From positions 52,950 to 97,755 of the forward strand of contig JAFDYD010000037.1 of NCBI GenBank assembly GCA_018267615.1: a stretch of 44,806 bases of DNA, given 5' to 3'. Both the position numbers and the translations under genes were made by a program. Below are positions 1 to 7,313 of the stretch, piece by piece. The DNA is from Bacteroidota bacterium (GTDB lineage Bacteria > Bacteroidota > Bacteroidia > Chitinophagales > Chitinophagaceae). The notes under the pieces are model-generated. The model saw only the letters and a list, made by a program, of their open reading frames with translations. It ran no database searches and was not told the origin of the DNA. How positions within the stretch are numbered: position 1 is the first letter of the stretch; every line of letters begins with the position of its first letter.

Positions 1-29
1 AGGCGCTAAGTCGCAAAGAATAAATCCAA

Positions 30-986
30 TCACCTTTTTCCGTTGGAAATTTTTATCTGTCCTTTTATTGTTGCCGCTTCGGCATCAATAAAAGAAAGTA
101 TTGGGCGGTTAAGATTATCATTCAATACAACAAAAGCTTCTTCATAAAATTTGGCCTGCGTGCGGTTAGCCACCACCGTTATATTCAACATTTCGGTATT
201 CTGTAAGTCTTTTAATTCAGATCCGATCAACAATCCGCTCAGGTAGTAATAATTCTCTTGCTTGGATATTTTATTGAACAAACTATTTGTCCGGACACGA
301 AAACTGCTGTGCAGCAAATTCAATCGTAGTCCGTCGAGGACACCATTTCCAAACGCCGTTGCATTGTTGCGCTCTGTCAAATCACCAACTTGCTCTACTG
401 AACCAACCAATATGCTTTTTCCCGATAACAATTCAAAAAATTCGCCCGTCATATAAGTTTTAAAATCAACAGCTCTTTTATCTTCAACAAATACATGTTT
501 GGAATGCGTACCCGGAAAAATATAAATTGATTTGTTGTTGCCATTCGTTGCTCCCACAAGTTGCGTTTCCTCACCACGCATCACGTCAACATTTGTACAC
601 GCGCCCGAAATGATTAATATATCATGCGGAAAATCCTTATCCGCCGGAATATTTTCCGTGACGAGATCAGAACCATCGATATCAAATGGAAGTTTTTTAT
701 AGGGCAATTCAATCATCCCTATATTGGACGATGCCATGCCGGACAATATTATCGGAATGTTCTTTAATGAAACACCTGACTTTTGTTCCATGACTCGTAT
801 TTGGGAGCTGATATAATCGCGATAAAATAAAATTCTATTATCGTGTGAGTCTTTTTTCCATGAGTCATGAATTGCAGCAATACCATTGGCAGCATTTACT
901 GAATCAATAATGATTAGATTATTTATGTCGATGAGTTTTAACCGGAAAGAAGATGTGCCCCAATCACAGCTAAGGAATTTTTCCAT
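30..986 (-). CDS. dgoK: 2-dehydro-3-deoxygalactonokinase
   Basis: Phosphorylates 2-keto-3-deoxygalactonate with ATP in the cytoplasm, giving the substrate of the aldolase encoded just upstream (De Ley-Doudoroff type galactonate breakdown). The roughly 318-residue protein starts with the phosphate-binding pattern CDWGTSSFRL and contains SGMASSNIG, GEETQLVGA, FPGTHSKHV and TGEFFELLSGKS, all typical of the DgoK family (about 290-330 residues). I chose the ATG at 986. A TTG at 1010 would add eight residues but would put the start only 4 bp from the aldolase stop, with no family support for the extra residues. It is the last gene of a three-gene minus-strand operon. Family assignment is firm; the exact sugar epimer is inferred from the neighbouring aldolase. 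Confidence 0.9.
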   Translation of the reverse strand: MEKFLSCDWGTSSFRLKLIDINNLIIIDSVNAANGIAAIHDSWKKDSHDNRILFYRDYISSQIRVMEQKSGVSLKNIPIILSGMASSNIGMIELPYKKLPFDIDGSDLVTENIPADKDFPHDILIISGACTNVDVMRGEETQLVGATNGNNKSIYIFPGTHSKHVFVEDKRAVDFKTYMTGEFFELLSGKSILVGSVEQVGDLTERNNATAFGNGVLDGLRLNLLHSSFRVRTNSLFNKISKQENYYYLSGLLIGSELKDLQNTEMLNITVVANRTQAKFYEEAFVVLNDNLNRPILSFIDAEAATIKGQIKISNGKR

Positions 987-1013
987 ATTTAAATGATTTG
1001 CCGGTCGCAAATT

Positions 1014-1640
1014 TTATACTGAAATCGCGTCTACAAAAAGACGGGCCGTTTGCGTCAACTGTGATAAATTTTGATCGTTCACTGCATGCGCGGCATTCAC
1101 CAATGAACTACCGACTCCAAATGCAACCGCACCCGCTTGTCGAAAATCGCGAATGTTCTCGAGACTTACGCCACCCGTTGGCATAAGCGGAATATGTGGC
1201 AATGGCCCGCGGATGTCGCGGATATAATCAGCACCGATTCTTGCAGGGAAAACTTTTACGATATCTGCACCCATCGTATGTGCGTGAAGAATTTCAGAAG
1301 GAGTAAACGCACCGGGAATGCTTATCACACCATATCGTTTTGTCATTTTTATAGTTTCGGGATCTAATGTGGGAGAAATAATAAATTTTGCGCCGACAGC
1401 AATTGCCGCTCTTGCTGTATCTCCATCCAATACAGTTCCTGCACCAACCAACATCCGTCCCTCCATCTGTGCAGAAATTTCTTCGATAACAAATAAAGCT
1501 TTGGGAGAATTGATCGTGATCTCTATCAACCGTATTCCTCCCGCGTATAACGCTTCGGCGATCTGCCATACATGATCTGGTTTCACACCGCGGATGATCG
1601 CAACAATCTTGAATTTTAAAATGTCGGAAATAATATTCAT
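1014..1640 (-). CDS. dgoA: 2-dehydro-3-deoxy-6-phosphogalactonate aldolase (KDPG/KDPGal class I aldolase)
   Basis: Cleaves the phosphorylated keto-deoxy sugar acid to pyruvate and glyceraldehyde 3-phosphate. The 208-residue protein is a compact TIM barrel of the Eda/DgoA family. Visible residues are Arg17 in AIIRGV, Glu40 in IEIT, the Schiff-base Lys129 in IVKVFPA, and the phosphate-binding PTGGVSLENI. After the catalytic Glu it reads EITINSP. E. coli Eda has a LRTP form here and DgoA has LNSP, which favours the galactonate enzyme and fits the adjacent dgoK. It starts 4 bp after the stop of the upstream deacetylase gene and ends 27 bp before dgoK, so the genes are almost certainly co-transcribed. 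Confidence 0.9.
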   Translation of the reverse strand: MNIISDILKFKIVAIIRGVKPDHVWQIAEALYAGGIRLIEITINSPKALFVIEEISAQMEGRMLVGAGTVLDGDTARAAIAVGAKFIISPTLDPETIKMTKRYGVISIPGAFTPSEILHAHTMGADIVKVFPARIGADYIRDIRGPLPHIPLMPTGGVSLENIRDFRQAGAVAFGVGSSLVNAAHAVNDQNLSQLTQTARLFVDAISV

Positions 1641-1644
1641 AAAT

Positions 1645-2574
1645 TTATTTGACCAGTTTTTCTTTGATTTCTTTCCAGGTTATCAGGTGAATATTTTGCT
1701 CGGCCAATAATTTTTTACATGCATCACTGCTGAAAAAATCAAAATCTGCCTGGCGCCATGCGGCGCCATAATCGGGATGATCGATTGTCACTGCCCGCAT
1801 TTCGTCGTTGTCAAATGCTGCATGCAACAATATGCAATTGAGGCCCGGCTGCAATGAAGTGATCACTTTTGTATAATAATTTGCCATGCCTCTTTTATAA
1901 TCATCCGGGTATGCCATAAAAATTTTATCGACGATCACATCCGAGCTTGTTGTCAATTCATCCAAATTAATATTGAATAAAAATTTAAATGCTTCTTTGT
2001 TCAGCAAGCAAGGCACATGATATTCTCTCGCCAGTTTAATATATACTTTCAAATATTCTTTGTTGAAAAAACATCCCGCCATATGAGAATCAAAATGTGT
2101 CGGATGAATTCCGAATTGAATGGCGCGATCAATTTGCGCGCGGAGCTCCTGCTCGACATCTTTTGCTGTCGCCATTTTACCGAGACTATCGGTATCATCA
2201 TATAAAAATCCATTCTTATTGACCAGGCTGGGTGATTTTTCTTTTGAAGAAACAGTTCCCCATCGATAATATTTCCACTCACTCGTAAGCGTAAGATGAA
2301 GGCCAAGATCGGCGGCAGGATGTGCTACTGCGTATGCAGCAACTTCCGGAAACCAGGGACAAGGCACCATGATACTTCCGGAACTTATATAACCTTTTTC
2401 AAGCGCAGTCAGGCTCGCCATGTTTTGTGAATGAGAAACGCCGATATCGTCACCATGGAGAATTAACAGCTTGGTGTTTTTTGGATATCCCAATTTTTCC
2501 TGGACGGTCTGTTGGGCTCTCAGTGAGCAGCCTATAAAAGACAAAGCCAATAACAAAAAATATTTTGTTTTCAT
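1645..2574 (-). CDS. Secreted YdjC/ChbG-family carbohydrate deacetylase
   Basis: Predicted metal-dependent deacetylase of the YdjC (ChbG-like) family acting on an N-acetylated or otherwise acylated sugar outside the cytoplasm. The first residues MKTKYFLLLALSFIGC form a signal sequence; Cys16 might be lipidated, or cleavage may follow LRAQ. The metal-site motifs are LHGDDIGVSHSQN, DLGLHLTLTSEW and PTHFDSHMAG, in the usual YdjC order. Length (309 residues from the ATG at 2574) fits secreted Bacteroidota members. An in-frame start further upstream at 2622 would place about 16 residues ahead of the signal peptide, so I rejected it. It is first in the operon with the keto-deoxy-sugar aldolase and kinase; the link suggests one sugar-acid or glycan-fragment pathway, but the substrate is unknown. 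Confidence 0.8.
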   Translation of the reverse strand: MKTKYFLLLALSFIGCSLRAQQTVQEKLGYPKNTKLLILHGDDIGVSHSQNMASLTALEKGYISSGSIMVPCPWFPEVAAYAVAHPAADLGLHLTLTSEWKYYRWGTVSSKEKSPSLVNKNGFLYDDTDSLGKMATAKDVEQELRAQIDRAIQFGIHPTHFDSHMAGCFFNKEYLKVYIKLAREYHVPCLLNKEAFKFLFNINLDELTTSSDVIVDKIFMAYPDDYKRGMANYYTKVITSLQPGLNCILLHAAFDNDEMRAVTIDHPDYGAAWRQADFDFFSSDACKKLLAEQNIHLITWKEIKEKLVK

Positions 2575-2616
2575 TCGCGTATTTTTTGATAGCAGTATAA
2601 TTTGATATTTCATCAG

Positions 2617-2772
2617 CGTCATTTCGAACGAAGTCTCGTAGCGAAGCGGAGAGACGAAGTGAGAAATCCCCAGCTATTTATAGGAATTTGCTCACTAGTT
2701 AGCTGGGGATTTCTCACCCCGCCAAAGCAGTGTATTATGCAAAGGTCGTTGCTGGCGGGATTCGAAATGACG
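2617..2772. repeat. REP/MITE-like inverted repeat (CGTCATTTCGAA family), copy 1
   Basis: Begins CGTCATTTCGAA and ends with the exact reverse complement TTCGAAATGACG. Inside are a second inverted pair, GAGAAATCCCCAGCTA against TAGCTGGGGATTTCTC. A related element with the same ends and inner arms lies at 37798-37971. No ORF is carried. It sits upstream of the minus-strand sugar operon and the plus-strand ArsR gene. Confidence 0.75.
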
Positions 2773-2956
2773 TTGCTCCAATATCAAACTGTAACACCAT
2801 CGTATTTAAAGAATCGAATGTAATATAATTTGATGGGATGAAAATAATATCGCTCGGAGTTGGATAAAATTTCGCAATGATTTGCCTTAAAATATAAATG
2901 CTACTTATTTAAAGCAAGTAAACCGTGTTTTTAGACTCATTCCAAAAAAAATTTGC

Positions 2957-2998
2957 GTAAGCAAATACTTACACATATATTTGTAAGCAAATGCTTAC
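2957..2998 (+). promoter_or_regulatory. Duplicated ArsR-type operator
   Basis: Two tandem copies of the 16-bp near-palindrome GTAAGCAAATRCTTAC (2957-2972 and 2983-2998), centre-to-centre 26 bp, end 13 bp before the ATG of the ArsR-type regulator. The position suggests autoregulation of the regulator/AHSA1 pair; that is inference. Confidence 0.65.
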
Positions 2999-3011
2999 AT
3001 AATTTAATCAC

Positions 3012-3416
3012 ATGCAAACCCGTAGAGACGTGTTCCAGGCAATTGCCGATCCCACAAGAAGAGAAATTATCAATCTCGTCGCATTCCAGTCGCTCAACCT
3101 GAATGCCATCGCAGAGAAATTTGACGTGAGCAGGCCGGCGATTTCACAGCATATCAAATTGCTGACGGAATGCGGACTGATCGTTATCAAAAAGCAGGGG
3201 AGGGAAAGATATTGTGAAGCAAGATTGAGCCAGCTGAATGAGGTCTCGGACTGGATAGAAAAATATCGAAAGCTCTGGGCCGGAAGATTTGATATGCTCG
3301 ATGATATATTGGAAGAAATGAAGGCAGCATCTTCAGCCAAACAAAAAAAACAACAAAAGAAAAATCCGAAGCAAATAAAAAAGCATACAAGGAAAATAAC
3401 AACTAAAAACAAATAA
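3012..3416 (+). CDS. ArsR-family winged-helix regulator
   Basis: 134-residue DNA-binding protein. Residues 1-90 form the ArsR winged helix: RRDVFQAIADPTRREIINL, then recognition helix DVSRPAISQHIKLL and wing GLIVIKKQGRERYC. No metal-binding ELCVCDL-type motif is visible, so it belongs to the non-metal subgroup that is typically paired with AHSA1/SRPBCC proteins, as here. The C-terminal 25 residues are very Lys/Gln-rich (about 3340-3410) and probably disordered. The AHSA1 gene follows after one base, so the two are one transcript. Two 16-bp palindromes just upstream are the likely operator. Confidence 0.85.
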   Translation: MQTRRDVFQAIADPTRREIINLVAFQSLNLNAIAEKFDVSRPAISQHIKLLTECGLIVIKKQGRERYCEARLSQLNEVSDWIEKYRKLWAGRFDMLDDILEEMKAASSAKQKKQQKKNPKQIKKHTRKITTKNK

Positions 3417-3417
3417 C

Positions 3418-3915
3418 ATGGCGTCGAAAAATCCAACAAAGATCAAGGCCGAACCGGGCAAGCAGGAAATATTTATTACGCGAGAGTTTGATGCGCCGCG
3501 GGAACTTGTATTTAAAGCTTTCACCGATCCAAAATTATTGATCAGGTGGTTTGGTCCCAGGGAACTAAAATTGCGCATTGAGAAATTCGAACCACGCGAA
3601 GGCGGTTCTTACCGGTATATCCATTCCGATGAGCATGGTCATGAATTCGGATTTCATGGCGTTGTTCATGAGTTGACCGCACCAGAAAGAATTATCCAAA
3701 CTTTTGAATTCGAAGGGTTGCCTGAAAGAGGTCATACCGTACTTGAAATTGCAATGTTTGAATCGTTACCTGGTGGCAGAACAAAATTCACCAATCAATC
3801 TGTATTTCGGTCGGTTGCAGATCGCGATGGAATGGTACAGGGAGGTATGGAAAGAGGAGTTACCGATTCTTATGAACGACTAGACGAGATCATTGCAAGC
3901 GGCGGTGTAAAGTAG
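3418..3915 (+). CDS. SRPBCC/AHSA1-domain protein
   Basis: 165-residue START-like (AHSA1) protein with a hydrophobic ligand pocket. Recognised from ITREFDAPRELVFKAFTDP, then RWFGPRE, EPREGGSYRY, FHGVVHELTAPERIIQTFEF and the C-terminal GGMERGVTDSYERLDEII. Such proteins are commonly encoded directly after an ArsR regulator, as here with a 1-bp gap. The ligand or chaperone partner is unknown. A disrupted alpha/beta hydrolase lies 40 bp downstream and may once have been the third gene of the operon. Confidence 0.85.
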   Translation: MASKNPTKIKAEPGKQEIFITREFDAPRELVFKAFTDPKLLIRWFGPRELKLRIEKFEPREGGSYRYIHSDEHGHEFGFHGVVHELTAPERIIQTFEFEGLPERGHTVLEIAMFESLPGGRTKFTNQSVFRSVADRDGMVQGGMERGVTDSYERLDEIIASGGVK

Positions 3916-3954
3916 ATATGCGTAACCGTTATATCAACAATTAAACCTAACAAC

Positions 3955-4334
3955 ATGAATAAAAAATCTTCCTTCCGATTCCTCTCAGCTACAATTTGCT
4001 GCTTGCCCATAATAATGTCAGCGAACTCAAGGATTGCGCAAAACAGTTCGGCTGGAGTATGCAAAGCGGTTATGCACCTGTGAATGGATTGAAAATGTAT
4101 TATGAAATACATGGTTCCGGAAAACCTTTGGTATTGATACACGGATCATTCATGAATATCAATTTAGCATTTGCATCGATGATCCCTGTAATCGCAAAAA
4201 AAAGACAGGTGATCGCCGTAGAATTGCAGGGACATGGCCGCACGGCCGATATCGACCGGCCTTTCACATTCGAAAATATGGCAGACGATATCGCTGCATT
4301 ACTAAAATATCTCAACGCGCTTCATACAATTTAA
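3955..4334 (+). pseudogene. Alpha/beta hydrolase, frameshifted and 3'-truncated
   Basis: An ATG at 3955 opens a signal-peptide-like start (MNKKSSFRFLSATICC...RIAQNSS) that runs to a TGA at 4081. The hydrolase body continues in another frame from about 4060: QSGYAPVNGLKMYYEIHG, VLIHGSF, VIAVELQGHGRT. It stops at 4334 before the nucleophile elbow. The body matches the N-terminal third of the intact hydrolase at 40404-41279 (SGYAPANGIKVYYEVYG, VLLHGAY, VIAIEMQGHGHT). It therefore has both a frameshift near 4055-4070 and loss of the 3' two thirds, including Ser, Asp and His catalytic residues. A sequencing error could explain the frameshift but not the truncation. Confidence 0.8.
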
Positions 4335-4344
4335 AAAATCACTG

Positions 4345-4884
4345 CTATTGCTGATACGACGCATATTTTTCAGTTGGTGGAATGATCTTTATAAAAGGCC
4401 TGATGCCAAGAAGTATTTTTGATTTTCTAGGAATTAGTGGATCTAATTTTTCAGGAGTAAAATAAAGAACCAGCAGGACCAACAACGGGAAAGTCGCGAA
4501 TACCATTGTTCCGGACCATACTTCAACAGGCAAGACCGATCCATGTCCTTCATTAAAAAACCAAACGAGGTCATACGTGATATATGGACCGATAAAAGTG
4601 ATAAATAATAATAAGAAGAATTGCAACCTGCTCAACAATAAAAACGGCCCTTTGGATTTTACGAGAAAGATGGCTTCTTCTTCGATTTCCTTCAATTCCT
4701 CCTTGTAAAAAGTTTTAATTATTTCGCGGTAAAATTTTTCAAAATCATCATGTTGTTCCAGGTTCTGTTCTATGATAATGCAAATATGATCAAGCAGGTT
4801 TTGTTGAAGGCTTTCTATCCTGATACCGTGTTTTTTGATATCGGCAAGAATAAAATCAACCTGTTGATCACTGATGCGGTACAT
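4345..4884 (-). CDS. Hypothetical membrane protein co-encoded with PadR
   Basis: 179 residues. The first about 90 are soluble and acidic/helical (YRISDQQVDFILADIKKHG...), followed by two membrane segments near residues 91-112 and 127-145. The tail reads VLYFTPEKLDPLIPRKSK. Its ATG directly abuts the TAG stop of the PadR gene, so translation is coupled and it is likely the regulated partner. PadR genes are often followed by such membrane proteins with an N-terminal helical domain. The C-terminal tail is shared with the otherwise different protein at 5844-6296. Function unknown. Confidence 0.7.
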   Translation of the reverse strand: MYRISDQQVDFILADIKKHGIRIESLQQNLLDHICIIIEQNLEQHDDFEKFYREIIKTFYKEELKEIEEEAIFLVKSKGPFLLLSRLQFFLLLFITFIGPYITYDLVWFFNEGHGSVLPVEVWSGTMVFATFPLLVLLVLYFTPEKLDPLIPRKSKILLGIRPFIKIIPPTEKYASYQQ

Positions 4885-5226
4885 CTAGATTGTTTTTGGT
4901 TTGATATCAAGCAACGAGATCATTGTCTCCATAAAATTAGAAAGTTCATTTAATTTCTCTTTGGCTTTTGTTTTTCCGGCGCGGCTCAGACTATAATACT
5001 TGCGAACACGCTTACCAATAAATTCCGTTTTAATTGTAACCAATCCTTCGGCTTCCAGAGCGTGCAGGGTGGGATAGAGTGCTCCCTCTGTTATTTGAAT
5101 TCTGTCCAATGTTAATTCTTTTACCTTTTGGGTAATTTCGTAACCATACATTTTTTTATTATCCGTCAATAATTTTAAGACGATGGTTTTGAGTGTGCCT
5201 TTTATAAGTTCTGAGGAATAGATCAT
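4885..5226 (-). CDS. PadR-family transcriptional regulator
   Basis: 113-residue PadR winged-helix repressor: LIKGTLKTIVLKLLTDN, KKMYGYEITQKVKELT, TEGALYPTLHALEAEGLV and wing RVRKYYSLSRAGK, with a C-terminal dimerisation helix. Length is typical for the short PadR subgroup. It forms an operon with the membrane protein that begins at the next base. The promoter should lie in 5227-5330. The ligand is unknown. Confidence 0.88.
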   Translation of the reverse strand: MIYSSELIKGTLKTIVLKLLTDNKKMYGYEITQKVKELTLDRIQITEGALYPTLHALEAEGLVTIKTEFIGKRVRKYYSLSRAGKTKAKEKLNELSNFMETMISLLDIKPKTI

Positions 5227-5333
5227 AATTTGGAAAACGTCGTTGACAAATGTAAATAATGTGGAAGTGTGAAAATATGAAAATTCCTTTTGAATGCCAG
5301 TTAAGAAAAATTTTGTGTTCCCTCAATTCCTGA

Positions 5334-5443
5334 TTTCTATGTGCACCTATGTATCTATGTGCCTATGTGGTGAAAAAAAAACCTACATAGTTGAGATTCT
5401 TTTTCACCACATAGGCACATAGATACATAGGTACACATAGAAA
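5334..5443. repeat. Large inverted repeat of CACATAGG/CCTATGTG words
   Basis: A left arm starting TTTCTATGTG and carrying CCTATGTATCTATGTGCC pairs with a right arm GGCACATAGATACATAGG ending ACATAGAAA; the loop is about 20 nt. Each arm is itself built from imperfect direct repeats of a CATAGNNA-type word. It lies between the upstream side of padR and the 3' end of the gene at 5499. Similar words occur at 14438-14473 and 26838-26858. Confidence 0.75.
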
Positions 5444-5498
5444 GTTTCCTTTCAAACTGAAATACTGTCCAGGATTTTCGCATGTTCGCATTTTTGCA

Positions 5499-5786
5499 CT
5501 ACCTGAACACTTTATTCAAAATTTCGTTGGTTTGTTTCATTGTAGTTGTCAATTCACTCACGTCTCCTCCTTCGGTACTTGACTCGCCGGAGGATTGTTC
5601 GTTCGTGCCAGACTTCTTCCTCCATTCCATCATCCCGTAAATACAAAAAATCCCCGTTTCCACAAGCATTCCGATGGTAAGCACAGAGTCACTAAAATCC
5701 TTGTGTTCAAGTTTTCCCCACGCGCCGAAAACAACAATGGCCGCGCCAAATGAAAACACTGTGTTGATAATTTTTTCAAACAGCAT
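5499..5786 (-). CDS. Short two-helix membrane protein resembling the GldL N-terminus
   Basis: 95 residues with two membrane helices (about residues 5-22 and 33-51) followed by a Ser/Glu/Gly-rich linker and a short helix. The sequence VFSFGAAIVVFGAWGKLEH, then LTIGMLVETGIFCIYGM, resembles the paired helices of GldL, the inner-membrane motor subunit of type IX secretion and gliding. GldL is about twice as long, and no gldK, gldM or gldN is nearby. It could be a truncated paralogue or an unrelated small protein; I favour a distant GldL-like origin with low certainty. The start is the ATG at 5786. Confidence 0.5.
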   Translation of the reverse strand: MLFEKIINTVFSFGAAIVVFGAWGKLEHKDFSDSVLTIGMLVETGIFCIYGMMEWRKKSGTNEQSSGESSTEGGDVSELTTTMKQTNEILNKVFR

Positions 5787-5843
5787 AGTTGTAAAATTTT
5801 AACGTATAGAGATGCATAGTCATTTTTAAATTACTAACCAGGT

Positions 5844-6296
5844 TTATTTTATAATCCTGAAAAATTGCTTTTTCCCGATAACGACTTTTGCATTTTTGGG
5901 AATTACTGGATCAAGACGATCGGGCATAACATATAGAACCAATAAAACCAAAACTGGCATCAATGCATACGCGATCGTTTCCATCCAAAGGCAAACAAAA
6001 CTATCCACGCATGCGTCTTGAGGATTATCCTTCTGATACCTTATATAAATTTTTTCACCGGTCTTTCCATCGAGATTAACATTGCCATTAAAATAGATCG
6101 TGTCCCGCCCAATCATAAACCGGATAACAGGATACGAGGAAATTCCAAGCGCCGAACCCAGATTCCCATGACCAATAAACCTGAATTCTCCAATGGTTTT
6201 ATCTGAATGCATGAGCCACCACATTTTACCCGCCAGGAAAGGTGAGATAACGATGACTGCGAGCAACAGGTAAAATTTATTTTTTGTAAACACCAT
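5844..6296 (-). CDS. Hypothetical membrane protein with LDPxIP tail
   Basis: 150 residues: an N-terminal membrane segment or uncleaved signal (about 8-26), a roughly 75-residue extracytoplasmic domain, a second membrane helix (about 105-123), and a basic tail containing VLYVMPDRLDPVIPKNAK. The helix plus tail matches the C-terminus of the protein at 4345-4884 almost position by position, while the N-terminal domains differ. It stands alone on the minus strand, with 57 bp to the next downstream gene. Function unknown. Confidence 0.6.
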   Translation of the reverse strand: MVFTKNKFYLLLAVIVISPFLAGKMWWLMHSDKTIGEFRFIGHGNLGSALGISSYPVIRFMIGRDTIYFNGNVNLDGKTGEKIYIRYQKDNPQDACVDSFVCLWMETIAYALMPVLVLLVLYVMPDRLDPVIPKNAKVVIGKKQFFRIIK

Positions 6297-6490
6297 GTAT
6301 CTCTATTTATTTAGTTGACCAAGTCAATTTCTTTATGAATATACATAAGAATCCAATGCATTGTAGAAATATGCATATTTTTTTGAAAAAAAGACCAAGC
6401 AGCAGGATAATAGCATGAAATCCGCAAATTCATTGTAACTTGTAACTAACCTTTCAGCTGCTTTCGCATTTCAACTCGACAACAGATTTC

Positions 6491-7003
6491 ATGAAATTTA
6501 TATTTCTACTTGGAGAGATGTGCATCTTGTTTTTTACAGTCCTGATTATTTTTGGCTGCAAAAAAAATAATATTAGTGGTGAAGATGCAATTGCGGGGAA
6601 ATGGACACTCAATTATCAAATTTCTTTTAGTTCACCGGAAGCATCAGGTACTTTGACTTATCATAGCTTCACCCCGAGTTATGATAATGATACATTTGAT
6701 ATCACGTTCTCCAAAGGAAATTATACAGGCGTATTTCCAAGCTATTATGTTGTCAATAACACTGTACAAACTTTATGGTTGGGGGAAAATGGAACTTATG
6801 CGATTCACGACAACGAACTTGATATTTCTACTATGCCCTCCGAATCCCTTCACGATTTTTTGCATCTTGGTTTTCCTGTCGGCATGCGATCGACAACCAT
6901 TTTTAAAAAACTTTCGTCCGACAAATTATTAATCCTATCCACGTACGGAAAAATGAACGTGAATCCATTTGGGTTTGACAGTACAATTCTCATCAGGCAT
7001 TAG
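6491..7003 (+). CDS. Hypothetical lipoprotein, lipocalin-like
   Basis: 170 residues. A lipoprotein signal ends in LIIFGC with Cys23 as the likely lipidated residue, followed by KKNN. The mature part contains AIAGKWTLNYQISF, a pattern found at the start of Bacteroidota lipocalin-like lipoproteins, and is mostly predicted beta strand. It is monocistronic: a strong hairpin terminator begins about 17 bp after the stop. No specific function can be assigned. Confidence 0.65.
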   Translation: MKFIFLLGEMCILFFTVLIIFGCKKNNISGEDAIAGKWTLNYQISFSSPEASGTLTYHSFTPSYDNDTFDITFSKGNYTGVFPSYYVVNNTVQTLWLGENGTYAIHDNELDISTMPSESLHDFLHLGFPVGMRSTTIFKKLSSDKLLILSTYGKMNVNPFGFDSTILIRH

Positions 7004-7019
7004 CAATTCATACAAAAAA

Positions 7020-7054
7020 TAAAGCTGTAACTCTTGCGAATTACAGCTTTTTTA
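7020..7054 (+). terminator. Intrinsic terminator after lipoprotein gene
   Basis: AAAGCTGTAA and TTACAGCTTT form a 10-bp perfect stem around a 10-nt loop (CTCTTGCGAA), followed by a T-run. Confidence 0.85.
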
Positions 7055-7313
7055 AAATTCCTGTGCTTGTTTTTAGTCGATCATTTTTACATGACTTACT
7101 CTATCAGTACAAGATTTGTTTGTGATAGTTAAAAAATTGTGCCATGAAGATTTCAGCCTAAAAAACCTCCCTTGGGCAATTACTGGTACGGCGATTGACA
7201 CTTTTCATCCACAAAGTGTGGCGAGGTTTTAAATGTGCTTGCGTAACAAATCATCACGTCATTCACTTCGTATTTATCCCGATGGTGTAAATTTTGCATA
7301 CGCATGATGTGTT
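7055..7313. other. Intergenic region upstream of ctaD
   Basis: No credible ORF. A loose inverted pair AAAACCTCC (about 7158) and GGCGAGGTTTT (about 7222) with an inner CAC-TTTG/CAAAGTG pairing may be a decayed repeat element. The promoter of the oxidase gene should lie in the last 100 bp, but I cannot place it with confidence. Confidence 0.3.

Noticed and set aside
262..456. Plus-strand frame inside dgoK
   Set aside because: It is the antisense shadow of a well-supported gene.
3996..4334. A complete small hydrolase
   Set aside because: It lacks the nucleophile elbow, acid and His; the signal peptide is in another frame. It is a pseudogene.
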